In this document: piece after piece, positions 17,518 to 26,553 of the stretch
How positions within the stretch are numbered: position 1 is the first letter of the stretch
Layout: every line of letters starts with the position of its first letter
Origin: an uncultured Granulosicoccaceae bacterium
Lineage (GTDB): Bacteria > Pseudomonadota > Gammaproteobacteria > Granulosicoccales > Granulosicoccaceae
Length of the DNA stretch: 49,519 nucleotides
Direction: 5' to 3'
Assembly (NCBI GenBank): GCA_937931165.1
Contig: CALHCI010000033.1
Coordinates: 1-49,519 of the forward strand
The notes under the pieces: model-generated
Told to the model about the DNA's origin: nothing
The model's database searches: none
What the model saw: only the letters and a program-made list of their open reading frames with translations
Made by a program: the position numbers and the translations under genes

Positions 17518-19356
17518 ATGAGAGCTCTTCCCCTGGTGACCGCAACTGCTGTGAACCAACAAATCCCTGCTGACAGCGATAACTTTGGCACATCCAATGC
17601 CGCCAGCGCGCGTGCCATCGCTGACGATGACACGGTGGCTATATCCGAGGACAGCAAGGCTCTGGCATTCTCACTGGGACTCACCACGCCTCAGCGTGCA
17701 ATCAACGTCAAGGGCACATCGGCACGCGGTTATTCAGATGCAATCGCACTGGTCGCAGCACACCACAATCACGATTTGCACAAAACGATGCAACCGCAGG
17801 GTGTGCTCCAACAACAAATTTTCAATGAGATGGAGCGCGCTCGCTGCGAATCGCTGGGAGGCAGAAAGTTAGCCGGCTCGGCCTTTAACATCGCAACGCT
17901 ATGGAATCAGCAACACGATGAAAGACTGGGCACCTGCCGCACTGAAGCTGATCGGTTATTACTGGCAATCACAACGCTTACCCGGGAGATTCTATCAATT
18001 TCCCTGGCTTCACAACAAAGCCCGCCAGCAATCAGCGCGATCAGTCAGTCACTGTTTGACCAACACGCCGCCCTTTGGCAGCAACTGTCGGTAAGCACAA
18101 TCAGTCAGCAGAGATTCGCAGAAACAGCGATTCGCATCATCAGCAGCATTGAGTCTTTTTCTGCGAAAGAAACACCGGCGGCACCCAGCGACGGTCCGAT
18201 CAGCGACAACGATCAGGAAGAACCCGCAACGGAATCAGAGGATAGCGAAGAAACCAACGAAGACGATGACACGCTGAGTGTCAGCCTTCGTGAAGAAGAC
18301 GAGCAGTCAAGTGGTGATCTTGTCTCGGTGGAATCTGCAGACAATGAAAACGCAGATGCCTCTGCCAACCGGGACGCACCGGTGACTACCGAGTCCGAAG
18401 GCGGATCTGCCGGTATACAAAATAGCAGCGGTGGTTACCGGGTGTTCAGCACGGCTAATGATGAGGTCGTTCGAGCGGTTGACCTTTGCCAGCCTGATGA
18501 ACTGGTGATCCTCAGGGATCTGCTTGATCAGCACATCCACCGACACGCCAGAGTGATAGGCAAACTCTCTGGCAAGTTACAACGTGTGTTAATGGCGCAA
18601 CAAACCAGACAATGGGAGTTTAATCTACCGGAAGGAACGCTGGATACCGCACGGCTAACCCGGGTTGTCACGCAACCACTTGCGTCATTGTCTTTTAAAC
18701 AGGAAAGTGACAGCAACTTTAAAGATACTTCTATCACGCTATTGGTAGACAACTCCAAGTCAATGCTCGGTAAACCTGTGGCCATCGCTGCCGCTTGCGC
18801 AGATATATTGTCGCAAACGCTCGAGCGCTGTGGTGTCACTGTAGAGATACTCGGTTTCACCACCACTGAACTTCACCGTGGGCCAGCCTATGATCGCTGG
18901 CAGGAACAAGGTGCTGGCAAACAACCGGGGCGGCTTAACGGGTTGCGCCATATTATCTACAAAGCTGCCGACGCCCCATACCGGCGCAGCCGCATGAATT
19001 TCGGCGTTATGCTGATGAAAGATTTGCTAAAACAGAATATCGATGGTGAATCTCTGCTGTGGGCGCACAACCGTCTGACACGCCGCCCCGAAAAACGCAA
19101 GATTCTTATTGTTATTTCAGATGGTGCGCCTATCGATACCAGCACCATGGCCGCCAATCCGCAAAACTACCTGGTCGATCATCTGCACCAGGTCATTGCT
19201 AACATAGAATCAAACAGTGAGGTCGAACTACTGGCTATCGGTATCGGTCACGACGTCACGAAGTTCTATCAACGCGCAATGAAAATTATGGACGTTAAAG
19301 ATCTCAGCTCATCGCTGCTATCACACATGAGTGAACTGTTTAGCCACGGAAGGTAA
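17518..19356 (+). CDS. cobT: CobT-like protein with C-terminal VWA domain
   Basis: Strongly resembles CobT, the VWA subunit of the aerobic cobaltochelatase that works with AAA+ CobS and with CobN. The N-terminal region keeps the CobT pattern RGYSDAIALVAAHHNHDLH followed by ERARCESLGGRKLAG. A very acidic Asp/Glu/Ser linker spans about residues 215-310. The VWA domain has an intact MIDAS motif D411-N-S-K-S415 and typical segments ILGFTTTELHRG, LNGLRHIIYKAADAPYRRSR, NIDGESLLWAHNRL and LAIGIGHDVTKFYQRA. Neither cobS nor cobN is nearby, so a role in cobalamin synthesis or in another CobS/CobT-type chaperone pair cannot be decided. The start codon is the only ATG that keeps the N-terminal domain; its Shine-Dalgarno sequence is poor. 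Confidence 0.88.
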   Translation: MRALPLVTATAVNQQIPADSDNFGTSNAASARAIADDDTVAISEDSKALAFSLGLTTPQRAINVKGTSARGYSDAIALVAAHHNHDLHKTMQPQGVLQQQIFNEMERARCESLGGRKLAGSAFNIATLWNQQHDERLGTCRTEADRLLLAITTLTREILSISLASQQSPPAISAISQSLFDQHAALWQQLSVSTISQQRFAETAIRIISSIESFSAKETPAAPSDGPISDNDQEEPATESEDSEETNEDDDTLSVSLREEDEQSSGDLVSVESADNENADASANRDAPVTTESEGGSAGIQNSSGGYRVFSTANDEVVRAVDLCQPDELVILRDLLDQHIHRHARVIGKLSGKLQRVLMAQQTRQWEFNLPEGTLDTARLTRVVTQPLASLSFKQESDSNFKDTSITLLVDNSKSMLGKPVAIAAACADILSQTLERCGVTVEILGFTTTELHRGPAYDRWQEQGAGKQPGRLNGLRHIIYKAADAPYRRSRMNFGVMLMKDLLKQNIDGESLLWAHNRLTRRPEKRKILIVISDGAPIDTSTMAANPQNYLVDHLHQVIANIESNSEVELLAIGIGHDVTKFYQRAMKIMDVKDLSSSLLSHMSELFSHGR

Positions 19357-19450
19357 CTTACTGCGGTTGCCGGTGCGCTACTTTTATACCCAAAACACAA
19401 TGAGTGAGAGATACTTATATATGGCACCCGTGCGACTGGTCTGCCGCATG

Positions 19451-19488
19451 TAAAACCGCTCTGGCTCGCCGTTGCAACGAGCCAGAGC
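19451..19488 (-). terminator. Terminator-like hairpin after the OmpA/coiled-coil gene
   Basis: An 11-bp perfect stem (GCTCTGGCTCG ... CGAGCCAGAGC) at 19458-19488. Read on the minus strand it is followed by GGTTTTA, so it fits as terminator of the minus-strand gene whose stop is at 19497. No T-run follows on the plus strand, but the hairpin may also protect the 3' end of the cobT-like transcript. Confidence 0.7.
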
Positions 19489-19496
19489 CTGCTTAA

Positions 19497-22400
19497 CTAC
19501 TCGTCCAGTGCTGTGACATTCTGGATCTCTGCATTAGACGGGTATAACACCACCTCTACCCGCCGGTTCTGCTGGCGTCCTTCCTCAGTGCTGTTGTCAG
19601 CAACCGGCTTAAACTCCCCATACCCGGCGGCAGACATACTTTGCGGATCAATATCGGTTTCCTTCTGCATATGTCGCACAGCCGCTGCTGCACGCGCGAC
19701 AGAAAGCTCCCAGTTACTTGCGTAACGATACTGCAGCCCCGGGCCAATAGGCACGGAATCCGTGTGGCCTTCAACAACAATTCTTCGGTTGTGGTACGTG
19801 CGAATGATCTCGGCGAGCTTGGTCAGATTTTTACCGCCCTCTTTGGTCAGACGTGCACTGCCTGTCTCAAAAAAGTCCGCAGCACCAAGCATCAGTGGAA
19901 TCGAATTATCCGCACGTGCGTTTTGCACCACAATGTTTTCAAGCATTGCATCATTGAGTTCTTCGGTCAAAGACACTCGCAGCGTTTCCGCTTCGGCCGC
20001 AATACGGTCTCTTTCCGCCTCTGCCTGTTGCTGTGCGTTCATCAGATCACGCAGCTTCTGGTTAGCAATATTAAGCTCGGCTTCAAAGACGCCAATCTCG
20101 GTATTTGCCGAGCCCAGATCTGCCTCTGCCCGCGCAAACTGTCCGCGTGCTTTATCGAGTTCGGCCGTCAGCTCCTGGTTGTTGTTCACGAGTTCCTGTA
20201 GCTTGTCTGCCGCTTCAAGCGCGTTAGACTTGTACAGTGATTCCCGCGATTGAAAGCGCGCAAGCGTTGCATTCATCAGATCAAGCTTCTCACCACTCTC
20301 TGCGGTAACCAGCGCCAGCTTCTCACGGTTGAGCTTAAGCTTGTCTGCCAGCTCCTGATTCATAGACTCAAGCTGTGCAATCTTTGCCGCGTAATTGTCA
20401 CGGGTATTAGATAAATCGCGAATTTCACCTTTGAGTCTGGCCAGCTGATCTGCACCATCTGCCTTCAATGCTTCCATCGCGTTGGTCGAGCTGATCACAC
20501 CGGCCTGAAGCTCTTCATTCATCAGATTCAACTGATCAATCTTCTCTATTGACGACGCTCTGTTTTCGGTAAGTTCGTCAATATCACCAAGCAGCTTTGC
20601 AATCTCCTCAGCGTTATTTTGCTTGGTGAGTCGAAGCTGATCCCTTGAGGTTTCAAGTTCGACAACCTGATCTTTGAGCGTTGCAATCATCTGATCGCGC
20701 GCCGCCATCTCATCAGCGGCCTGAGCAGTTGTGCCTTCAAACTCAGTGTTTACGGTTGCCAGTTGATCCTTAAGCAACTCGATATTCTGATCACGTGTCG
20801 CAACCTCTGATTCAAGCGCACGGGTTTGATCAAGAAATTGCTGGCGGCTGCTGGCAAGTTCATTGGCGTAGTCATTTTCTGACGCACTCATCGAATCCTT
20901 CAGCGCGACGACCTCAGCACCAAGCTGATCAGTCTGTACCAACAAACCGTCCCGCTCACTGGTCAGGTCAGCAATAGTTTTATTAAGATTGGCAATAGAG
21001 CTCAACGCCGCCTGCAACTCTTTCTGGCGGGTAGACATCTCGTCTTTCATTGCCAGTAACTGACCGTTTAACCCGGCGCGAGTGGCCTTTAGTTGAGTAG
21101 TGTCTTTTTGCAGCGCATCGTGCTCGCTGGTCAGTCGATCAAGCGCTCTTCGCATGTCGTCAGCTTCACGCTGTAGCGCAAACAGATTGGTTTTAGTTTG
21201 TGTATGTGCCTGCTGCTCGGCAACAAATGAATTACCAACATCTGCCGCTTTATTTTCAAACAAACTCAGTTCACCGGCAAGATTGTCTCTCTCACTGAGA
21301 AAACTGTTTGCCCTGGAAGTAGTCTCGGCCAACTGGGACTGTAACTCGTTGATCTGCACTACTGCGTTGTCTCGCTCATCACCGAGTTGATTCAACTGGT
21401 CTTCGAGTGCCGCAAGCTCATCGGCTTTCTCTTCGAGCATTCGCTCAACATCCTGCACTTCTGCTTTGGCAACATCTCGTTCACGGGCCAGGGTATTCAC
21501 CTGCCCTTTGAGATCATCTATCGCTCTCTGGTTGTTTCCAAGTTGCTGTTCGAACAGGCCAAGAGAGCCTTGCTTTTCGGCGACCAGACCATTCAGCTGA
21601 TCAAGCGCCCCCTCCTTCTCATCCAGCATTGCGCGGCTTTGCACCAATTCGTCTTCTGTGCGTGCGAGAGATTCACGCGTAACTGCCAGTGCATTCTGGT
21701 TATCTTCTAATGCCTGCTTGCTGTCAGCCAGGGCCTGCTGATGTACTTCAAGATCTTTTTGACTTTCTGCCAGGGCCTGCTGATGTGCTTCAAGATCTTT
21801 TTGACCTTCTGCCAGCGCCTGCTGACTCACCTCAAGTGCCTGACGGGTATTTGAGAGATCGTCACTGACACCGTTTTTTTCTGCAACTACATCAGCCAGT
21901 TGCGACTCAAGCTCTGCAAGATTATTGGTCAGTCCGTCCTGCGCATTAGCACTATCAGCTAACGCTGCTGCCTTCTCATCTGCAAGTTGCTGGATTTGCG
22001 CGTTCAGATCAGCAATCTGCTGTTCTTTCTCTGCCAATACCTGACCGGCAGTTTCTGTTTCAGACTGGAGTGCCTGCACCGAGCCGAGTTGTTGCTGGAT
22101 CTGGCTATCCAGCGCACCCAGATTATCCAGTGCACTGTCGCGTTCATTAACAACCAGACTCAACTTTTCTTCAAGTGCCGCTTTATCAGCGTTCAGTTGC
22201 GAGTGACGATCGTCAGCCTGCTGCAGCAACGCTTCAAACTCTGCAATCTGGCGGCGAAGCTCATCAATGGTTGCCATGGATTGTGTATTGAGCTGATCGG
22301 CTTCATAACGCGCTCTGATAATCTCCTTCAGTCGCGCCGCTACCTCATCAACTTCGCGGTTATCTACATCCATGAGTTCGCGGGTTCGCGCCAACAGCAT

Positions 22401-22706
22401 TTCATCGTCGTACACACTACTTGTGCTTGTTTCGATGACAGTGGCCTGCGCGAGTTGCAGCGACTGAAGCGTTGTTGCTTCATCAAGGCTATCACCCACC
22501 GCACGGGCAACAACAGTCGGGACGGTATTGAATTCAGCTTGTACAGCTTGCGAATTTGCTGCTGCATCTGCCTCAGCAGAAACCAGCGCTCTGACTACCG
22601 CAGCACTGGCAAACAAGGTAATTGCGAATGTTGGCAGACGACGAAACAACTTGTTTTTCGCCGTACCGCTGTTGGAGAGGTTACTTCTTGAATCGGTTTG
22701 AAACAT
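19497..22706 (-). CDS. Long coiled-coil protein with C-terminal OmpA/MotB peptidoglycan-binding domain
   Basis: A 1069-residue envelope protein. A positively charged N-terminus leads into one hydrophobic segment (about residues 26-45, membrane anchor or uncleaved signal). Residues about 100-920 are almost continuous heptad-like coiled coil rich in Glu, Gln, Leu and Ala. The last 130 residues form an OmpA-like domain: FFETGSARLTKEGG, VEGHTDSVPIG, NWELSVARA and GYGEFKPVADN are the peptidoglycan-binding signatures shared with MotB and OmpA. The coil could reach far across the periplasm between inner membrane and cell wall. No MotA partner is adjacent. Exact function unknown. The next gene upstream on the same strand also encodes a peptidoglycan-binding protein, but a terminator-like hairpin separates them, so they need not share a transcript. 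Confidence 0.85.
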   Translation of the reverse strand: MFQTDSRSNLSNSGTAKNKLFRRLPTFAITLFASAAVVRALVSAEADAAANSQAVQAEFNTVPTVVARAVGDSLDEATTLQSLQLAQATVIETSTSSVYDDEMLLARTRELMDVDNREVDEVAARLKEIIRARYEADQLNTQSMATIDELRRQIAEFEALLQQADDRHSQLNADKAALEEKLSLVVNERDSALDNLGALDSQIQQQLGSVQALQSETETAGQVLAEKEQQIADLNAQIQQLADEKAAALADSANAQDGLTNNLAELESQLADVVAEKNGVSDDLSNTRQALEVSQQALAEGQKDLEAHQQALAESQKDLEVHQQALADSKQALEDNQNALAVTRESLARTEDELVQSRAMLDEKEGALDQLNGLVAEKQGSLGLFEQQLGNNQRAIDDLKGQVNTLARERDVAKAEVQDVERMLEEKADELAALEDQLNQLGDERDNAVVQINELQSQLAETTSRANSFLSERDNLAGELSLFENKAADVGNSFVAEQQAHTQTKTNLFALQREADDMRRALDRLTSEHDALQKDTTQLKATRAGLNGQLLAMKDEMSTRQKELQAALSSIANLNKTIADLTSERDGLLVQTDQLGAEVVALKDSMSASENDYANELASSRQQFLDQTRALESEVATRDQNIELLKDQLATVNTEFEGTTAQAADEMAARDQMIATLKDQVVELETSRDQLRLTKQNNAEEIAKLLGDIDELTENRASSIEKIDQLNLMNEELQAGVISSTNAMEALKADGADQLARLKGEIRDLSNTRDNYAAKIAQLESMNQELADKLKLNREKLALVTAESGEKLDLMNATLARFQSRESLYKSNALEAADKLQELVNNNQELTAELDKARGQFARAEADLGSANTEIGVFEAELNIANQKLRDLMNAQQQAEAERDRIAAEAETLRVSLTEELNDAMLENIVVQNARADNSIPLMLGAADFFETGSARLTKEGGKNLTKLAEIIRTYHNRRIVVEGHTDSVPIGPGLQYRYASNWELSVARAAAAVRHMQKETDIDPQSMSAAGYGEFKPVADNSTEEGRQQNRRVEVVLYPSNAEIQNVTALDE
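21733..21816 (-). repeat. Two 42-bp tandem repeats within the coiled-coil gene
   Basis: Two adjacent 42-bp units (21733-21774 and 21775-21816) differ at only about three positions; degenerate copies flank them on both sides. They encode a 14-residue unit of the type QQALAESQKDLEVH, two heptads long. The high DNA identity suggests a recent duplication that lengthens the coil without breaking the heptad phase. Confidence 0.85.
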
Positions 22707-22748
22707 TAACGAGTGTCCGCTATTGACGAATATGAAACCACGACAAAG

Positions 22749-22764
22749 TTAGTGTAGGCACTAA
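22749..22764. promoter_or_regulatory. Inverted repeat upstream of the OmpA/coiled-coil gene
   Basis: A perfect inverted repeat TTAGTG-TAGG-CACTAA lies 43 nt upstream of the minus-strand ATG. It could be an operator or a small 5'-leader hairpin. No matching regulator is identifiable in the window. Confidence 0.3.
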
Positions 22765-22880
22765 TCTGTAAGTCGCCAGAAACAGCGGGGAAATCAACGT
22801 ATTTTTTTAAAAATCACGCATACAGGTCGGAGTTTTGTCACTCCGCGGGCGCCAGGATGCTACAACGTGAATAAATTGAC

Positions 22881-22909
22881 CAAAAAGTGAGCCGCTTGCC
22901 AGCTCACTT
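22881..22909 (-). terminator. Terminator-like hairpin after the repeat/peptidoglycan-binding gene
   Basis: An 8-bp stem (AAGTGAGC ... GCTCACTT) at 22885-22909 is followed, read on the minus strand, by a T-run and then GG. It lies about 78 nt past the stop of the gene ending at 22987. A second perfect 7-bp hairpin (GGCAGCC-TGGAT-GGCTGCC) at 22938-22956 lies between stop and terminator and lacks a T-run. Confidence 0.65.
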
Positions 22910-22986
22910 GACAACTTTTTGGCATCGCTGCGATACAGGCAGCCTGGATGGCTGCCGTAAACAGACGACCGATACAGGTTGGCTGA

Positions 22987-24372
22987 CTAGCCCGGGTTAA
23001 TGCCCAGTTTGTTCAATACTTCCAGCGTTAATCCACCAGTCGCCATATCATGGGCTTGTTGAAATTGCTCGATAGCCGATTGTGTGTCCCTGGTTAGCAC
23101 CCCGTTAACGTCACCCACATGATAACCGGACTCTGAAAGCGCCTGTTGCAGGCGGGTGATTGTCCGTTGAGTTGTGTTGGTTTCACACAGGACCGGCCGC
23201 CATTCCAGACGCGCGTCAGAGGTTTTCACCCGCTTGTTTACGTCACGGGTAACCGCTGGTATCGCGATCTTTGACTGAACCGCCGCAGCTAGCAATCGCT
23301 TAACACGCTTGGTCTGATACTTGGCAGGCACCTCAACCTGTTTGACACTGGCTGGTGTCGCAACGACAGATCTACTGACTGTGGTGGTCTTAGCTGGTAT
23401 GTCTCGTTTGCAAATGGTGTTGCCGGTCTTACGCAGACCGTCTGTTGTCGCGTAACCGGATTGCTCAAGCCACACGTGCTCACCATCAGATACTTTTTTC
23501 TTTACTACGACATCACGGTAACGGGCAGGAATTTCAGTCCGGACCTGCTGCGCTGGCTCTTTAAGCTTACGCACGCGCAGGCTTTCGAATTTAGCCGGCA
23601 CTTCAATTATTTTTGAAACTGGCGCTGCCTTCATGACTTTCTTTTCTATGGTCTTGTAGACCGCCGGTATTTCCACAAGACACATGATTTCACCGGAAGC
23701 ATTGTCAAGTTTCTCTACAGCACCACGGCCTTTTTTCCATACCACTTTGGCGTCTTCAACCATCACACGCTCTGTGACCGTTTCAAAAGAGGCTGGCACC
23801 TCAACCATTTTTTGCGATGCGGACGAGATCATCTGCTTCTGTTCAACCCACTCAAAACGAGCCGGCTTGACCTTTATAGATTCAGACGCCTCGGAAACCA
23901 ATACCCGCTCAGTCACGTTTTCATAAATTGGTGCTCTGAAATACTCGGCAAAACACTGTCCTGACTCTGCGGTACTGACCGGAACACCCGCGAGCTCTGC
24001 CAATGACAGGACCCCCGGGTTAACCTCTACCGAGCTATACTCCGACCCGGTTACCCATTTGGTTTCAGCCGGTGAAGTTTCAAGCACTTCGGTTTCAGTT
24101 TTGAAGGTAGCAGGCACGACCTCGAGGTTCACGCCCGCCTCGCTTACCAGCACGCGTTCTGTGTCCCATTTAAATTTTGCAGGCACGATCGACAGACGCT
24201 CACTGGCCTCGCGCACTACTACGGTTGATTTTTCGTTGCGATATTGTGCAGGGATCATCACCCGCGCATAACACTCACCGGGCTTTGCATCCGGCAAAAC
24301 ACTGTTCATGTCCGCGGCAATCCCTGCACTGCTGAATACAAACAGTGCAGAAACACTTGAAAGTAACTTCAT
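22987..24372 (-). CDS. Secreted protein with nested internal repeats and C-terminal peptidoglycan-binding domain
   Basis: Signal peptide (residues 1-20, ending GIAA) followed by about 360 residues of repeats and a PG_binding_1-type domain (about 402-458, with LQQALSESGYHVGDVNGVLTRDTQSAIEQFQ split over its helices). The repeats are nested. Four modules each open with a Cys (C34, C140, C231, C321), and most contain three subunits built around the motif [IV]PAx[FY] followed by a charged strand such as TERVLVSEA. Modules end near a Trp (TKW, VVW, HVW, LEW). Another Cys (C396) stands just before the peptidoglycan-binding domain. I know of no assigned function. A periplasmic or surface beta-rich wall-attached protein is the likely form. 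ATG at 24370-24372 has a GGAG Shine-Dalgarno sequence. Confidence 0.8.
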   Translation of the reverse strand: MKLLSSVSALFVFSSAGIAADMNSVLPDAKPGECYARVMIPAQYRNEKSTVVVREASERLSIVPAKFKWDTERVLVSEAGVNLEVVPATFKTETEVLETSPAETKWVTGSEYSSVEVNPGVLSLAELAGVPVSTAESGQCFAEYFRAPIYENVTERVLVSEASESIKVKPARFEWVEQKQMISSASQKMVEVPASFETVTERVMVEDAKVVWKKGRGAVEKLDNASGEIMCLVEIPAVYKTIEKKVMKAAPVSKIIEVPAKFESLRVRKLKEPAQQVRTEIPARYRDVVVKKKVSDGEHVWLEQSGYATTDGLRKTGNTICKRDIPAKTTTVSRSVVATPASVKQVEVPAKYQTKRVKRLLAAAVQSKIAIPAVTRDVNKRVKTSDARLEWRPVLCETNTTQRTITRLQQALSESGYHVGDVNGVLTRDTQSAIEQFQQAHDMATGGLTLEVLNKLGINPG

Positions 24373-24717
24373 TTTTGGTGACTCCGATAGAGAAATATAA
24401 GGCAGGTGCCACGCAAAGAGCTGATCCGGATGTCTTACATCACCTTGCGTCGTGTCGCAGAGATTCTGCTCAAACGTTTAACTGCAGCTGTTAGAGCTAC
24501 CGCGTTCATCACACTGCATCAAACAATGTGAGTTCCACCCTGGGTGACAATCCGGGCCATCGCCCACCTGGCAAACATCCGGTCATCCGATTGTTTGCGC
24601 AACGCCCGGTTACCAACTCAGCACGGTCCATGCCGTAGTAGCTAAATTCAAAAACACCAGTTACCGCAAACAGGTTGGAAAACTTGTAATCTTCCCGGCT
24701 GTGTTACTTGCTTTACA
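24373..24717. other. Intergenic region without recognised gene
   Basis: This 345-bp stretch lies upstream of the minus-strand repeat protein and downstream of the minus-strand VOC gene. The first bases next to 24372 hold the Shine-Dalgarno sequence. I see no open frame with coding character, no clear terminator and no recognisable RNA. Confidence 0.5.
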
Positions 24718-25122
24718 TCAGCAGGTTGATTTACCAACCCGGAACACGTGCCCATCAGGATGGCGGATGTGCATTTCCCGGACATTCCACGGCATATCCG
24801 TCGGCGGCCATGTGACTTCAATGCCATTGTTTAGACACTGCCGATACGCTTCATCAACATCTTCTACCCACCACGACATCCAGACACCACTATCTTGCGT
24901 TTCGGCCTCACTTGCACCGAAGGTTTGAGCGTTTTCTCCCTTGCCCTGACCACCCTGCCCGTTATGACAAAGAAAGATCTCACACTCGCCATTGCAAACA
25001 CCGCCAAAGCCGACGGGGTCGCCCCACTCCCAGCCTTTTTCCCAACCAATTGATTGAAACCACTCAAAAGACGCATGCATATCGGATACGTTCAGAATGG
25101 GTGTGGTACGCGTAACCTTCAT
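24718..25122 (-). CDS. VOC (glyoxalase/bleomycin-resistance) superfamily protein
   Basis: A 134-residue single-domain protein of the vicinal oxygen chelate fold: the beta-alpha-beta opening (TRTTPILNVSDMHASFEWFQSIGW split into strand and helix), a middle ECEIFLC strand, and the closing MHIRHPDGHVFRVGK typical of this fold. Similar small proteins include bleomycin-binding proteins and poorly defined lyases; substrate cannot be told. The ATG at 25120-25122 is preferred to a GTG 12 nt upstream, because GGAG stands about 10 nt before it and the domain begins directly after. Confidence 0.8.
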   Translation of the reverse strand: MKVTRTTPILNVSDMHASFEWFQSIGWEKGWEWGDPVGFGGVCNGECEIFLCHNGQGGQGKGENAQTFGASEAETQDSGVWMSWWVEDVDEAYRQCLNNGIEVTWPPTDMPWNVREMHIRHPDGHVFRVGKSTC

Positions 25123-25240
25123 AACAATTGTCACTCCGGGACAGTAGAAATCTTACGAAGACATATTCGATGAAATTTTTTCATTTACCGTGTAGGCTCG
25201 ATCGGCCGTGTAAAGCACCCCGGTCAAGATTCCAGACAAC

Positions 25241-25816
25241 ATGATAATAAAAAACACTGCGGTCACCTTGATTACCATTTTGTTGTGTTGCTCGTGTGCA
25301 AGCAGGCCTGTTGTCCCGCCGGTCTCAGATGAACTGGCACAGTTTGTTGAACAAACCAACAGCCATCGGGAACTGGCAGATCTGCAATATTTTCTAAAAC
25401 GGCATGGCGTACAAGACGTTATTCCGTTAAATCAGATTTTAAAACAAGGCACCGACTGGAAATCAAAACAGCAACCACAATACGCGATACCAGACAGAAC
25501 GCTATGGCCAAAAATGGTACGCACTCTCAAGCTGATGCAGCGTTTCATTATTCCGTCGGTTGGGCCGGTTGAAGTTGTCTCGGGGTTTCGAACGCAAAAG
25601 TACAATTTACTTGCGGGTGGCGCTCGTCGCAGCAAACACCTGGAATTCGCCGCACTTGATGTCATACCCAGAAGCTCAACAGATCGCGAAGCGCTGCATA
25701 AAACTCTGTTGGCACTGTGGCGATTACATGGAAAAAATCTTGAAATGGGACTGGGACTATACGGCAGCAACAGGTTCCATATCGACACCGGCGGCCACCG
25801 GATTTGGCGTGGTTAG
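25241..25816 (+). CDS. M15-family peptidase (DUF882/D-Ala-D-Ala carboxypeptidase type), probable lipoprotein
   Basis: A 191-residue exported protein that likely trims peptidoglycan cross-peptides. The N-terminus is hydrophobic and ends in a Cys-rich lipobox-like segment ILLCCSCAS, so it is probably a lipoprotein, although which Cys is modified is unclear. The catalytic zinc signature of M15 peptidases is visible: S131-K-H133 followed by D140 (SKHLEFAALD) and H180 in FHIDTGGHRIW. The GFRTQKYN segment is typical for the family. It is followed after 10 nt by the SirB1-like gene, suggesting one transcript. Confidence 0.82.
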   Translation: MIIKNTAVTLITILLCCSCASRPVVPPVSDELAQFVEQTNSHRELADLQYFLKRHGVQDVIPLNQILKQGTDWKSKQQPQYAIPDRTLWPKMVRTLKLMQRFIIPSVGPVEVVSGFRTQKYNLLAGGARRSKHLEFAALDVIPRSSTDREALHKTLLALWRLHGKNLEMGLGLYGSNRFHIDTGGHRIWRG

Positions 25817-25826
25817 CTGACAGACT

Positions 25827-26543
25827 ATGGATAACAAAAAGCGCTTTCTGCAAACTGTTAGTCAAGACGGTGTCGATCTTGCCAACGGTGCACTTTTGAT
25901 TGCCCGTCACTTCCGCCCGCGGCTTGATATAGACTATCAGCTTGGCTTAATTGACAGCCTCGCTGCTGATGCGATGTTGTCACAAGTTTCAAACCCCGCC
26001 ACGCTGGTTGAATTCTTTTCGGCGAAAGGCTTCCACGGTAACAACGACGACTACTATCACAAAGACAACAGCTTGCTCGATCAGGTATTAGTGAATAAAA
26101 AAGGCATACCGATCACCCTCGCTATTGTTTATCTGTCAGTCATTGAGCGGCTTACAGCAACAGACATGACGGCGAACGGTGTGAGTTTTCCGGGACACTT
26201 TTTACTATCTATTAATCAACAAAACAATCAGTACCTCATTGATGTTTTCGAAGCCCGGCAAGTCACGCAGCAAGCATGCTATGACCGCGCTGCCGCCCAT
26301 GGACTACAGCCTGACCCGGCTTACTTTCAACCGGCCACCAATCAGGACATTCTCTGCCGCCTGATAGAGAACCTGAAGGTCATTCACTGGAAAGCCAGCG
26401 ACTTTACAACCGTACTGGATTGTCTGGACTACCAGCTTATGATATTTCCACAGCGCACCCGGCTACTGGAACAACAGCACGAACTGCGCTTAATGATCAA
26501 TAACAGCAACTCCGATCATTCCGACACCACGCAGCTACACTAA
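25827..26543 (+). CDS. SirB1-family transglutaminase-like protein
   Basis: Belongs to the SirB1/transglutaminase-like (TPR-associated) family; the hallmark segment LLDQVLVNKKGIPITLAIVY is present, then VSFPGHFLLS. The 238-residue length is slightly shorter than usual because the C-terminal TPR part is reduced (residues about 175-228). These proteins lack a proven enzyme activity. It begins 10 nt after the M15 peptidase gene. It converges with the GGDEF-EAL gene with only 10 nt between the stops, leaving no room for a separate terminator. Confidence 0.85.
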   Translation: MDNKKRFLQTVSQDGVDLANGALLIARHFRPRLDIDYQLGLIDSLAADAMLSQVSNPATLVEFFSAKGFHGNNDDYYHKDNSLLDQVLVNKKGIPITLAIVYLSVIERLTATDMTANGVSFPGHFLLSINQQNNQYLIDVFEARQVTQQACYDRAAAHGLQPDPAYFQPATNQDILCRLIENLKVIHWKASDFTTVLDCLDYQLMIFPQRTRLLEQQHELRLMINNSNSDHSDTTQLH

Positions 26544-26553
26544 TGCAAAAAAG

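Noticed and set aside
19641..20253. Plus-strand open frames opposite the OmpA/coiled-coil gene
   Set aside because: The coiled-coil gene has clear domains; these frames are Cys/Ser/Arg-rich shadows.
25153..25278. Minus-strand frame encoding a possible 41-residue single-helix protein
   Set aside because: It has a Met-Val-Ile-Lys start and a hydrophobic stretch, but overlaps the signal peptide region of the M15 lipoprotein on the other strand, which has much stronger support. The hydrophobicity may mirror that signal sequence.
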